From the NCBI GenBank assembly GCA_964444625.1, contig CAYUHZ010000051.1:1-5978 (forward strand): a stretch of DNA of 5,978 bases, written 5' to 3'. Below the pieces are notes generated by a model that was not told where the DNA came from, did no database searches, and saw nothing but the letters and a program-made list of their open reading frames with translations. Positions 1 through 5,590 of this stretch are shown piece by piece; position 1 is the stretch's first letter, and each line of letters opens with the position of its first letter. The position numbers were made by a program, and so were the translations under genes. This stretch comes from CAYUHZ01 sp964444625 (GTDB lineage Bacteria > Patescibacteriota > Patescibacteriia > Patescibacteriales > GWC2-42-12).

Positions 1-226
1 TCTGCAAGTGGTTATTTTCCATGCTTTGGTTAATGGTAAATTGGATAATGTGCCGGTAGATAAAATCAGCCAATTTGAAAGCGAGTATTGCGATTATTTG
101 AATAATACCAGTTCAAAGACTTTGCAGTTAATTGCAGAGAAAGAGGATATAGACGAAGATTTAAACCAGCAATTGTTGCAATTGGTTGAAGATTTTAAAA
201 GCACTGTTGATTATGTTATAAAATAG
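1..226 (+). CDS. atpA: F1F0 ATP synthase subunit alpha, C-terminal fragment (5' end outside window)
   Basis: This is the end of the alpha subunit, the non-catalytic nucleotide-binding partner of beta in the F1 head. The open frame runs in from the left edge (first full codon at base 2) and stops at TAG 224-226, giving about 74 residues. It is recognised by the pattern VVIFHALVNGKLDNVPVDKI, which matches the C-terminal helical domain of bacterial alpha subunits (x-NGYLDD-P-V in most species). The rest is a charged helical end finishing in LVEDFKSTVDYVIK, close to the usual 'EEFKKTF'-type ending. The nucleotide-binding part is not in the window, so nothing can be said about its P-loop. The GTG at base 8 is an internal valine, not a start. 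The next gene is atpG, 72 bases downstream, as in the usual bacterial order A-G-D-C. The call rests on both sequence and position. Confidence 0.93.
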   Translation, partial: LQVVIFHALVNGKLDNVPVDKISQFESEYCDYLNNTSSKTLQLIAEKEDIDEDLNQQLLQLVEDFKSTVDYVIK

Positions 227-298
227 GATTTTTAAGTTTATTTTTTGATAAAAATTAGAAATTTATTTTTGCGCTTATTACGGGAACTTATAATTGTT

Positions 299-1270
299 AT
301 GGCTAAAACCAGAGATATACAAAGAAGAATTAAATCTATCGGCAACACCCGCAAGATAACCAAGGCCATGGAAATGGTTTCGGCCGCAAAGATGCGCAAA
401 GCGGTTGAGGCGGTTTTGCGAACTAGAACGTACGCCAATTTAAGCTGGGCGACCGTATTGAATGTCTCTCGGGCAATTAATAATTCTGGAGGAAACCTGC
501 ACCCCTTGCTTTCAAAAAGAAAAGAAATAAAGCGAGTAGCTATTGTGTTGATTGCTTCAAACCGAGGTTTGTGCGGCGGATTTAATTCAGCCGTGGTAAA
601 TAAAGCGCATGAATCAATCCAGAAGCACCATTATCGTGATGGTAAAATGTCGGTTGAGGCAGATATTGTTTTGGTTGGTAGCAAGGGCGAGGTAATTTAC
701 CGTTATTATGGTTATAATATCGCGGCGGAATTTCCCAAAGCCGATTTAGCCAACCAAACCAAGGAGATATCGCCAATTGCGACTATGGTCTTAAATGATT
801 TTATAAACAAAAAGTACGACAAGATCATGGTCGCCTATACTGATTATGTCAGCGCGATTAAGCAAGTTCCAAGAGTGAAACAGCTTTTGCCGATTGATAT
901 TTCGATCAGTGATGATTATCTTGGTATCGTCGGTCAAGACAGCAGGCTGAAACTTGATAAGGAATTTATCGACCGCAAAGAAAAGAAGCATTCAAGCAAG
1001 GGAAAATTCAACTATGAGTATATTTTTGAACCAAACCCTCAACAGGTGCTGGATCAGATGATCCCCAGGCTGATAGAGGTTCAGCTGTTGCAGGCGGTAT
1101 TGGAGTCAAACGCCTCTGAACATAGCGCTAGAATGGCCGCCATGCATCAAGCAAATGAAGCAGCCGGAGATTTAGTAGAAGAATTGACATTGTTTTATAA
1201 TAAAGCCAGACAAGCCAGCATCACCTCGGAATTGGCCGAGATCAGCGCTGGAGCTAGCGCCTTAAATTAA
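299..1270 (+). CDS. atpG: F1F0 ATP synthase subunit gamma
   Basis: Gamma is the central rotor shaft that turns inside the alpha3beta3 head and couples it to the membrane c-ring. The product is 323 residues. The N-terminal shaft helix is clear (RRIKSIGNTRKITKAMEMVSAAKM, residues 10-32 without break in the frame). The core sheet contains IASNRGLCGGFN (85-96), and the C-terminal helix carries NASEHSARMAAMHQA (271-285) and the family signature NKARQASITSELAEISAGA (301-319). The start is ATG 299 because the family begins MAxxRDIxxRI. An in-frame TTG at 245 would add 18 residues with no family counterpart. No Shine-Dalgarno is visible; CGGGA (281-285) lies 13 bases upstream and is weak, while TATAAT lies at 289-294. 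The protein is longer than the usual 285-290 residues. The extra length is a polar, lysine-rich segment at about 206-236, just before YIFEPNPQQVLD. This segment is probably a surface loop. The 72-base gap before the gene is AT-rich and shows no hairpin. Confidence 0.96.
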   Translation: MAKTRDIQRRIKSIGNTRKITKAMEMVSAAKMRKAVEAVLRTRTYANLSWATVLNVSRAINNSGGNLHPLLSKRKEIKRVAIVLIASNRGLCGGFNSAVVNKAHESIQKHHYRDGKMSVEADIVLVGSKGEVIYRYYGYNIAAEFPKADLANQTKEISPIATMVLNDFINKKYDKIMVAYTDYVSAIKQVPRVKQLLPIDISISDDYLGIVGQDSRLKLDKEFIDRKEKKHSSKGKFNYEYIFEPNPQQVLDQMIPRLIEVQLLQAVLESNASEHSARMAAMHQANEAAGDLVEELTLFYNKARQASITSELAEISAGASALN

Positions 1271-1292
1271 GTTAATTATTATAAATATTTAT

Positions 1293-2681
1293 ATGATTGA
1301 TAAAAAAAATTCAGGCTTGGTTAAACAAATTATTGGCGCGGTGGTTGATGTTTATTTTGAAGAGCAACTGCCAGATATTTTTTCTGCCCTAGAAGTTGAA
1401 TCGGGAGATAAAAAAATCATTCTAGAAACCCAACAGCATCTTGGCTCAAATATAGCCAGGACGATTGCTATGAGCTCTACTGATGGCGTAAAAAGAGGAG
1501 ACCAGGTGGTAAATACCGGCGCTCCAATCAGCGTGCCTGTCGGACAAGCCACGCTTGGCAGAATTTTCAATGTGCTGGGAGAAACAATTGACGGCAAAGC
1601 TGAAGTAAAAACAGGGAAAAAATATTCTATTCATCGTCCGGTGCCGAAGTTTACCAGCCAGTCAACCAAGACAGAAATTTTGGAAACAGGCATTAAGGTT
1701 ATAGATTTGATTTGTCCGATTTTGAAAGGCGGCAAGGTTGGTTTGTTTGGAGGAGCTGGGGTGGGGAAGACCGTAGTAATCCAAGAATTAATCAATAATA
1801 TCGCCAAAGCACACGGTGGAGTTTCAGTTTTTGCTGGTGTCGGAGAAAGGACCAGAGAGGGTAATGACCTCTACCACGAAATGAAAAACGCCAAAGTTTT
1901 GGATAAATTGGCAATGGTATTCGGACAGATGAACGAACCGCCAGGCGCTCGCGCCCGAGTGGCCTTAGCCGGTTTGTCAATCGCGGAATATTTCCGCGAT
2001 GAACAAAAGCAAGATGTTTTGTTCTTTGTTGACAATATTTTTCGCTTTACCCAAGCTGGATCAGAAGTTTCAACTTTGCTTGGTCGGATGCCGAGCGCAG
2101 TCGGCTATCAACCTACTTTAGCGACTGAAATGGGGGAATTGCAAGAGCGGATTGCCTCCACTAACGACGGTTCCATTACATCTATTCAGGCAGTTTACGT
2201 GCCGGCCGACGATTTGACCGATCCCGCTCCGGCTACGACCTTTGGCCACCTTGATTCAACTGTTGTTTTATCCAGGTCATTATCGGAACTGGGAATTTAT
2301 CCAGCCGTTGATCCCCTAGATTCAACTTCGATTATCTTAGATCCGAAAATTGTGGGCGAAGAACATTATGCAGTCGCCCGTGGCACGCAAAAAATATTGC
2401 AGCGATATAAAGATTTGCAGGATATAATAGCTATTCTGGGCATGGAGGAATTGTCAGACCAAGACAAATTGATAGTTGCTAGAGCCAGAAAAATCCAAAG
2501 GTTCCTATCCCAACCTTTTTCTGTGGCTGAAACGTTTACCGGGCAAGCCGGAAGATATGTAAAAATTTGCGATACGATTAAAAGTTTTAGAGAAATTTTG
2601 GACGGTAAACACGACGATAAAAATGAAAGCGATTTTTATATGAAAGGCGGGATTGAAGAAGTGGGTAATAATTCAAAATAA
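1293..2681 (+). CDS. atpD: F1F0 ATP synthase subunit beta (catalytic)
   Basis: Beta carries the catalytic sites that make or hydrolyse ATP in the F1 head. The product is 462 residues, the normal length. Visible landmarks, in order: an N-terminal beta-barrel (about 8-85); the Walker A P-loop GGAGVGKT (153-160; K159, T160); GERTREGNDLY with the catalytic glutamate E185 and R186; the Walker B strand DVLFFVDNIF with D247; QAGSEVSTLLGRMPSAVGYQ (254-273), which follows in the usual place; and Y336 in LGIYPAVDPLDSTS, the adenine-contacting tyrosine of the family. The C-terminal helical domain has EELSDQD (385-391) where most bacteria have DELSEED or DELSDED, followed by the normal KLIVARARKIQRFLSQPF. 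All catalytic residues I can place are present, so the enzyme should be active. The start at ATG 1293 gives the expected N-terminus; the 22 bases before it are almost pure A+T with no Shine-Dalgarno. It lies 22 bases after atpG, and its stop TAA shares a base with the atpC start. Confidence 0.98.
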   Translation: MIDKKNSGLVKQIIGAVVDVYFEEQLPDIFSALEVESGDKKIILETQQHLGSNIARTIAMSSTDGVKRGDQVVNTGAPISVPVGQATLGRIFNVLGETIDGKAEVKTGKKYSIHRPVPKFTSQSTKTEILETGIKVIDLICPILKGGKVGLFGGAGVGKTVVIQELINNIAKAHGGVSVFAGVGERTREGNDLYHEMKNAKVLDKLAMVFGQMNEPPGARARVALAGLSIAEYFRDEQKQDVLFFVDNIFRFTQAGSEVSTLLGRMPSAVGYQPTLATEMGELQERIASTNDGSITSIQAVYVPADDLTDPAPATTFGHLDSTVVLSRSLSELGIYPAVDPLDSTSIILDPKIVGEEHYAVARGTQKILQRYKDLQDIIAILGMEELSDQDKLIVARARKIQRFLSQPFSVAETFTGQAGRYVKICDTIKSFREILDGKHDDKNESDFYMKGGIEEVGNNSK

Positions 2682-3142
2682 TGTCTGAAAAAAAGCAAAT
2701 AAAATTTGAAATCGTCACTCCCGAGAGAATAGTATTAGAGGATGAGGTTTTGCATATAAATGTAATGACTACCAGCGGCCAGATTACTGTTTTGCCAAAT
2801 CACATACCATTGGTTGCCACTTTAGTTCCTGGTGTTATTGAAGTAAGAAAAAAAGACGATGATCTGGAAATTATGTCAGTTTCCGGCGGGTTTATTGAAG
2901 TTTTAAAAGACAAAGTGGTGATTTTGGCCGATACGGCCGAAAGGGCGGAAGAAATTGATTTGGAACGGGCGGAAGAAGCTCATCGCAAAGCCATGGAAAC
3001 AATGAAACAGCAAAGGCAAGCCGATCATCTTAGTTTTGCCGCTATTAACGCTCTGTTAGAAAAAGAATTGGCAAGAACCAGGGCGGCGAAGAAGTGGAAG
3101 AGATTGAAAAACATAATAAATCAGATTAAATTCAAAAAATAA
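2681..3142 (+). CDS. atpC: F1F0 ATP synthase subunit epsilon
   Basis: Epsilon sits at the foot of the gamma shaft, links it to the c-ring and, in many bacteria, brakes ATP hydrolysis through its C-terminal helices. The 153-residue product has the two expected parts. The first is a beta-sandwich (about 6-88) with FEIVTPERIVLEDEV, GQITVLPNHIPLVATLVPG (34-51) and VSGGFIEVLKDKVVILADTAE (67-87 region). The second is a helical hairpin (about 92-135). IDLERA at 92-97 fits the I(L)DxxRA motif associated with ATP binding by epsilon in Bacillus PS3. The C-terminus adds a basic tail (KKWKRLKNIINQIKFKK) that makes the protein somewhat longer than the usual 130-140 residues. The start ATG 2681-2683 overlaps the atpD stop by one base (TAATG), which points to translational coupling. 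This is the last ATP synthase gene here, and no terminator hairpin follows it. Confidence 0.95.
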   Translation: MSEKKQIKFEIVTPERIVLEDEVLHINVMTTSGQITVLPNHIPLVATLVPGVIEVRKKDDDLEIMSVSGGFIEVLKDKVVILADTAERAEEIDLERAEEAHRKAMETMKQQRQADHLSFAAINALLEKELARTRAAKKWKRLKNIINQIKFKK

Positions 3143-3197
3143 ATAATAAAGCTAAAAATATTAAGGAAAATTTAAATAAAAAAACACAAACAAATCA

Positions 3198-3230
3198 ATG
3201 GAGGCGGTAATGGATCGGATTAAAAAGTAG
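3198..3230 (+). other. Micro reading frame with a perfect Shine-Dalgarno, function unknown
   Basis: The gap between atpC and the groES promoter (3143-3256) is A/T-rich and holds no gene-sized reading frame. Its one distinctive feature is GGAGG at 3200-3204, placed 5 bases before ATG 3210, an ideal ribosome-binding arrangement. The frame is only MDRIKK followed by TAG 3228-3230. A second in-frame ATG at 3198 would give MEAVMDRIKK, but the GGAGG then lies inside it. It could be the remnant of a lost gene start, a tiny peptide, or chance. I do not recognise the peptide. What is seen is the sequence pattern; expression is not shown. Confidence 0.25.
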
Positions 3231-3256
3231 CAAAAATAATAAATAAAAAATAAATA

Positions 3257-3285
3257 TTGACAAAATTTTTATAAACGTTTAATAT
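3257..3285 (+). promoter_or_regulatory. Sigma70-type promoter of groES-groEL
   Basis: A consensus -35 box TTGACA lies at 3257-3262. A 17-base spacer separates it from the -10 box TAATAT (3280-3285), one mismatch from TATAAT. The predicted transcription start is near base 3292, at the left edge of the CIRCE operator and about 105 bases before the groES start codon. The strong match suggests high basal transcription that is held down by a repressor. No alternative heat-shock sigma pattern was needed to explain the region. Confidence 0.85.
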
Positions 3286-3292
3286 TATATTG

Positions 3293-3319
3293 TTAGCACT
3301 CTCAAGTATTAAGTGCTAA
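3293..3319 (+). promoter_or_regulatory. CIRCE operator (HrcA binding site)
   Basis: The sequence is TTAGCACTC, 9 bases, then AAGTGCTAA. The CIRCE consensus is TTAGCACTC-N9-GAGTGCTAA, so only the first base of the right arm differs (A for G). CIRCE is the binding site of the repressor HrcA, which needs GroEL to fold properly. When GroEL is occupied by unfolded proteins after heat stress, repression is lifted. Its position directly at the predicted transcription start fits repression of initiation; as part of the transcript it can also fold into a hairpin. hrcA itself is not in the window and is inferred to exist elsewhere in the genome. Confidence 0.95.
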
Positions 3320-3400
3320 TATAGTTTAATTAATTAAATTACTTTCAGCGTCTGGTTGTTTGGCTTAAATCAACCGATGGCTGGACTAAGAACAATATGA
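3320..3400 (+). promoter_or_regulatory. groES 5' leader with possible hairpin and overlapping upstream reading frame
   Basis: Downstream of CIRCE the leader begins with a short A/T tract and then becomes more GC-balanced. GGTTG (3354-3358) can pair with CAACC (3371-3375). An outer helix of CAGC (3346-3349) with GCTG (3380-3383) encloses it across a small internal loop, giving a modest two-part hairpin just before groES. Overlapping its 3' side, ATG at 3377 opens a 7-codon frame (MAGLRTI) whose TGA stop (3398-3400) overlaps the groES ATG (3397-3399) as ATGA, the usual geometry for translational coupling. No Shine-Dalgarno precedes either start. A role in controlling groES translation is inference; chance is a real alternative. 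Confidence 0.35.
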
Positions 3401-3690
3401 AATTAAAACCATTAAACGACCACGTGGTGGTTAAACCAGCGGCTAAGGAAGAAGTAACCAAATCCGGCATTGTTTTGCCCGATACCATCGACAAGGAGAG
3501 GCCGGAACAAGGCGAAGTGATCGCAGTCGGATCGGGAAAACTGCTTGAAAACGGACAACGTGCTCAAATGTCAGTTAAAATTGGAGACAAGGTGGTTTTT
3601 AAGAAATATTCTCCAGATGAATTCAAGATCGATGATGAGGAATTCCTGCTCATCGGAGAAAACGATATTCTAGCAGTAATAGAACAATAA
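3397..3690 (+). CDS. groES: Co-chaperonin GroES (Hsp10)
   Basis: GroES is the heptameric lid that caps the GroEL chamber and triggers ATP-driven folding of the enclosed protein in the cytoplasm. The 97-residue product has the standard length and pattern. It opens with KLKPLNDHVVVKP. The mobile loop EEVTKSGIVLPDT follows at about 18-30, and its IVL triplet docks onto GroEL. Then come GEVIAVGSGKLLENGQ, the core strand VKIGDKVVFKKY, and the C-terminal end EFLLIGENDILAVIEQ. The start at ATG 3397 gives the normal N-terminus; no Shine-Dalgarno is visible in ACTAAGAACAAT just upstream. It is the first gene of the CIRCE-controlled groESL operon, 110 bases ahead of groEL. No residue looks damaged. Confidence 0.97.
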   Translation: MKLKPLNDHVVVKPAAKEEVTKSGIVLPDTIDKERPEQGEVIAVGSGKLLENGQRAQMSVKIGDKVVFKKYSPDEFKIDDEEFLLIGENDILAVIEQ

Positions 3691-3719
3691 AATTTTAAGC
3701 AATAAATTATAAATAATAA

Positions 3720-3791
3720 AAAATTTTAAATAGTAATTATTAATTCTAAATATTTATTTTTTAGAATTTAGATACCAGTATTTAAAATTTT
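3720..3791 (+). repeat. Nested inverted repeat in the groES-groEL gap (potential large stem-loop)
   Basis: The 110-base gap (3691-3800) is nearly all A and T. An outer 13-base arm, AAAATTTTAAATA at 3720-3732, is perfectly complementary to TATTTAAAATTTT at 3779-3791. Inside it, AATTCTAAA (3742-3750) pairs perfectly with TTTAGAATT (3760-3768) across a 9-base loop. The unpaired stretches between the two helices are 9 and 10 bases, so the whole folds as a balanced two-stage stem. It ends 9 bases before the groEL ATG. There is no T-run directly after the inner hairpin, so it does not look like a terminator. It might be an mRNA processing or stability element, or a weak thermosensor. A/T-rich sequence makes such matches easier by chance. 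Confidence 0.55.
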
Positions 3792-3800
3792 AAAAATATT

Positions 3801-5462
3801 ATGGCTAAACAAATAATTTACAATGAAAAAGCCAGAGCAGCGCTGAAAAGAGGCGTTGATCAACTGGCAAATGTAGTCAAGGTTACGCTTGGCCCCAAGG
3901 GGCGCAATGTGGTGATTGACAAAAGCTACGGCTCTCCCGCCATTACCAAGGACGGAGTTACGGTAGCCAAAGAAGTTGAATTGGAAGATAAATTTGAAAA
4001 TATCGGAGCCGAATTGGTTAAGGAGGTTGCTTCCAAGACCAACGATGTGGCAGGAGACGGCACTACCACCGCTACGATTTTAGCTCAAGCAATGATTAAC
4101 GAAGGCTTGAAATTGGTATCATCCGGCATCAGCCCGGTTGAAGTTAGAAGGAGCATGGAGAAAAAAGTAGGAGAAATAGTTGTCAATTTAAAGAAGATGA
4201 GCAAGAAAATATCTACCAAGGAAGAAATCGCCCAGGTTGCTTCTATCAGCGCAAATGACAACGAGATCGGCGGCATTATCGCCGAAGCCATGGAAGCCGT
4301 CGGTAAAGACGGAGTGATTACCGTTGAAGAGGGCCAGTCCTTCGGTGTGGAAAAGGAAGTAGTCGAAGGCATGCAATTTGACAAAGGTTACGTTTCTCCT
4401 TATATGATCACCAATACCGAATCAATGAAAGCCGAGATGGATGATCCTTATATCTTGATTACTGATAAGAAAATCGCCTCTATCCAAGAAATATTGCCGA
4501 TGTTGGAAAAAATGGTGCAGTCAGGCAAGAAAGATTTGGTAATTATTGCCGACGAAATAGAGGGCGAAGCTTTGGCCACATTCGTGGTTAACAAATTGCG
4601 GGGCACCTTTAATGTCCTAGGCATCAAAGCGCCAGGTTTTGGCGACAGACGCAAGGCCATGCTGGAAGATATCGCGATTTTGACCGGTGGCAAGGTAATC
4701 TCTGAAGAAATCGGCTTAAAGCTTGATAATACCGATTTAAGCGATTTAGGACAAGCAAGAAAGGTGGTTTCGACTAAGGAAAACACCACTATCGTTGAAG
4801 GAAAAGGCGATGCCAAGAATATAAAAGCTAGAGTAGAACAAATTAGAAGAGAATTGGAAATAAGCGATTCAGATTATGATAAAGAGAAGTTGCAAGAAAG
4901 ATTGGCCAAATTGGCTGGCGGCGTGGCAGTTATCAAGGTCGGAGCGGCAACAGAAACTGAAATGAAAGAGAAGAAAGATCGCATTGAAGACGCTCTAAAC
5001 GCTACCCGCGCGGCGGTTGAAGAGGGTGTGGTTCCTGGCGGTGGGTTGGCTTTGGCTTTGGCGGGAAACTCGTTTCAGGAATTAACCGACAAGAAGGACG
5101 ATTCAGTAGGAGAAAAAATTGTTGATGCCGCCATATTAGAACCTATAAAACAGATCGCGGCTAATGCCGGCAAAGACGGTTCTTTGATTCTTTACAATAT
5201 CATCAGAGAGCATCGCGAAGGCAGGACTAATATCGGATATAATGCCGCAAATGATAAGTTTGAAAATATGATTGAAGCTGGCATTATAGATCCGACCAAG
5301 GTTGTCAGAAGCGCCTTGGAAAATGCATCCAGCGCGGCTATTATGTTTCTTACTACCGAAGCCGTTATTACCGATTTGCCAGAAAAGAAAGACGAACATG
5401 GACATGGCGGCGGCATGCCAGGAGGAATGGGTATGGGAGGCATGAGTCCTGATATGATGTAA
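3801..5462 (+). CDS. groEL: Chaperonin GroEL (Hsp60)
   Basis: GroEL forms the double-ring ATP-dependent chamber that folds cytoplasmic proteins together with GroES. The 553-residue product is full length. Visible landmarks are the nucleotide-binding LGPKG (30-34), KDG with D51, and GDGTTTAT (85-92; D86), which contacts ATP. IKAPGFGDRRKAMLEDIAILTGG (275-297 region) lies in the apical domain. AATETEMKEKKDRIEDALNATRAAVEEGVVPGGG contains the catalytic aspartate D397, equivalent to E. coli D398, and GGG at 413-415. The equatorial domain returns with VVRSALENASSAAIMFLTTEAVITD. The tail is the usual Gly/Met-rich type (HGHGGGMPGGMGMGGM), here extended by SPDMM and with two histidines. The start ATG 3801 gives the standard MAKxI N-terminus, with no Shine-Dalgarno in the preceding A/T tract. 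It is co-transcribed with groES from the CIRCE promoter and ends at the hairpin terminator 12 bases downstream. Confidence 0.98.
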   Translation: MAKQIIYNEKARAALKRGVDQLANVVKVTLGPKGRNVVIDKSYGSPAITKDGVTVAKEVELEDKFENIGAELVKEVASKTNDVAGDGTTTATILAQAMINEGLKLVSSGISPVEVRRSMEKKVGEIVVNLKKMSKKISTKEEIAQVASISANDNEIGGIIAEAMEAVGKDGVITVEEGQSFGVEKEVVEGMQFDKGYVSPYMITNTESMKAEMDDPYILITDKKIASIQEILPMLEKMVQSGKKDLVIIADEIEGEALATFVVNKLRGTFNVLGIKAPGFGDRRKAMLEDIAILTGGKVISEEIGLKLDNTDLSDLGQARKVVSTKENTTIVEGKGDAKNIKARVEQIRRELEISDSDYDKEKLQERLAKLAGGVAVIKVGAATETEMKEKKDRIEDALNATRAAVEEGVVPGGGLALALAGNSFQELTDKKDDSVGEKIVDAAILEPIKQIAANAGKDGSLILYNIIREHREGRTNIGYNAANDKFENMIEAGIIDPTKVVRSALENASSAAIMFLTTEAVITDLPEKKDEHGHGGGMPGGMGMGGMSPDMM

Positions 5463-5474
5463 AATAAAATAAAT

Positions 5475-5510
5475 AAAACAAAAACTCGCTATCAAGCGAG
5501 TTTTTGTTTT
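5475..5510 (+). terminator. Intrinsic terminator of groES-groEL, probably bidirectional
   Basis: A perfect 16-base stem (5475-5490 with 5495-5510) closes on the tetraloop ATCA. Its GC-containing core is ACTCGCT paired with AGCGAGT, flanked by A-runs on the left and T-runs on the right (TTTTTGTTTTT). This is the classic Rho-independent form, placed 12 bases after the groEL stop. Because A-runs precede the core on the plus strand, the minus strand also ends in a U-rich tract, so the site can act as a backup stop for the convergent gene at the right edge. Confidence 0.95.
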
Positions 5511-5521
5511 TATACCTTAAC

Positions 5522-5580
5522 AGGAAACCCCGCCCGACTAAGGCGGCGGGTCCAGGAGCCGCCGCAGGAGGGCGGGGATG
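5522..5580. repeat. GC-rich dyad element 1 (two alternative folds)
   Basis: This stretch is strongly GC-rich in an AT-rich setting. CCCCGCCC (5528-5535) pairs perfectly with GGGCGGGG (5570-5577), and inside it GCGGCGG (5543-5549) pairs with CCGCCGC (5559-5565), forming one nested hairpin. The same bases can instead make two small local hairpins, each CCGCC-N7-GGCGG (5530-5546 and 5559-5575). It begins with AGGAAACCCCGC, shared exactly with the neighbouring element at 5591. It lacks a T-run, so it is not a standard terminator. It resembles a REP-like dispersed intergenic repeat, though copy number elsewhere cannot be judged from this window. Confidence 0.65.
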
Positions 5581-5590
5581 AATGGAGCAG

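Noticed and set aside
289..294. TATAAT just before atpG as a promoter for a leaderless mRNA
   Set aside because: No good -35 at 16-18 bases, and the box lies only 4 bases before the ATG, so the predicted start would fall inside the start codon. Such matches are frequent in A/T-rich gaps.
245..298. Upstream TTG start adding 18 residues to gamma
   Set aside because: The added residues match nothing in the family; ATG 299 gives the conserved N-terminus.
3742..3768. Second CIRCE upstream of groEL
   Set aside because: The 9-9-9 spacing matches, but AATTCTAAA/TTTAGAATT lacks the conserved GCACTC/GAGTGC core.
4448..4816. Long antisense reading frame inside groEL
   Set aside because: It is a shadow of the strongly conserved groEL frame, with no ribosome site or family resemblance.
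5136..5495. Antisense reading frame over the end of groEL and its terminator
   Set aside because: It begins inside the terminator hairpin and runs opposite conserved groEL codons; the translation looks random.
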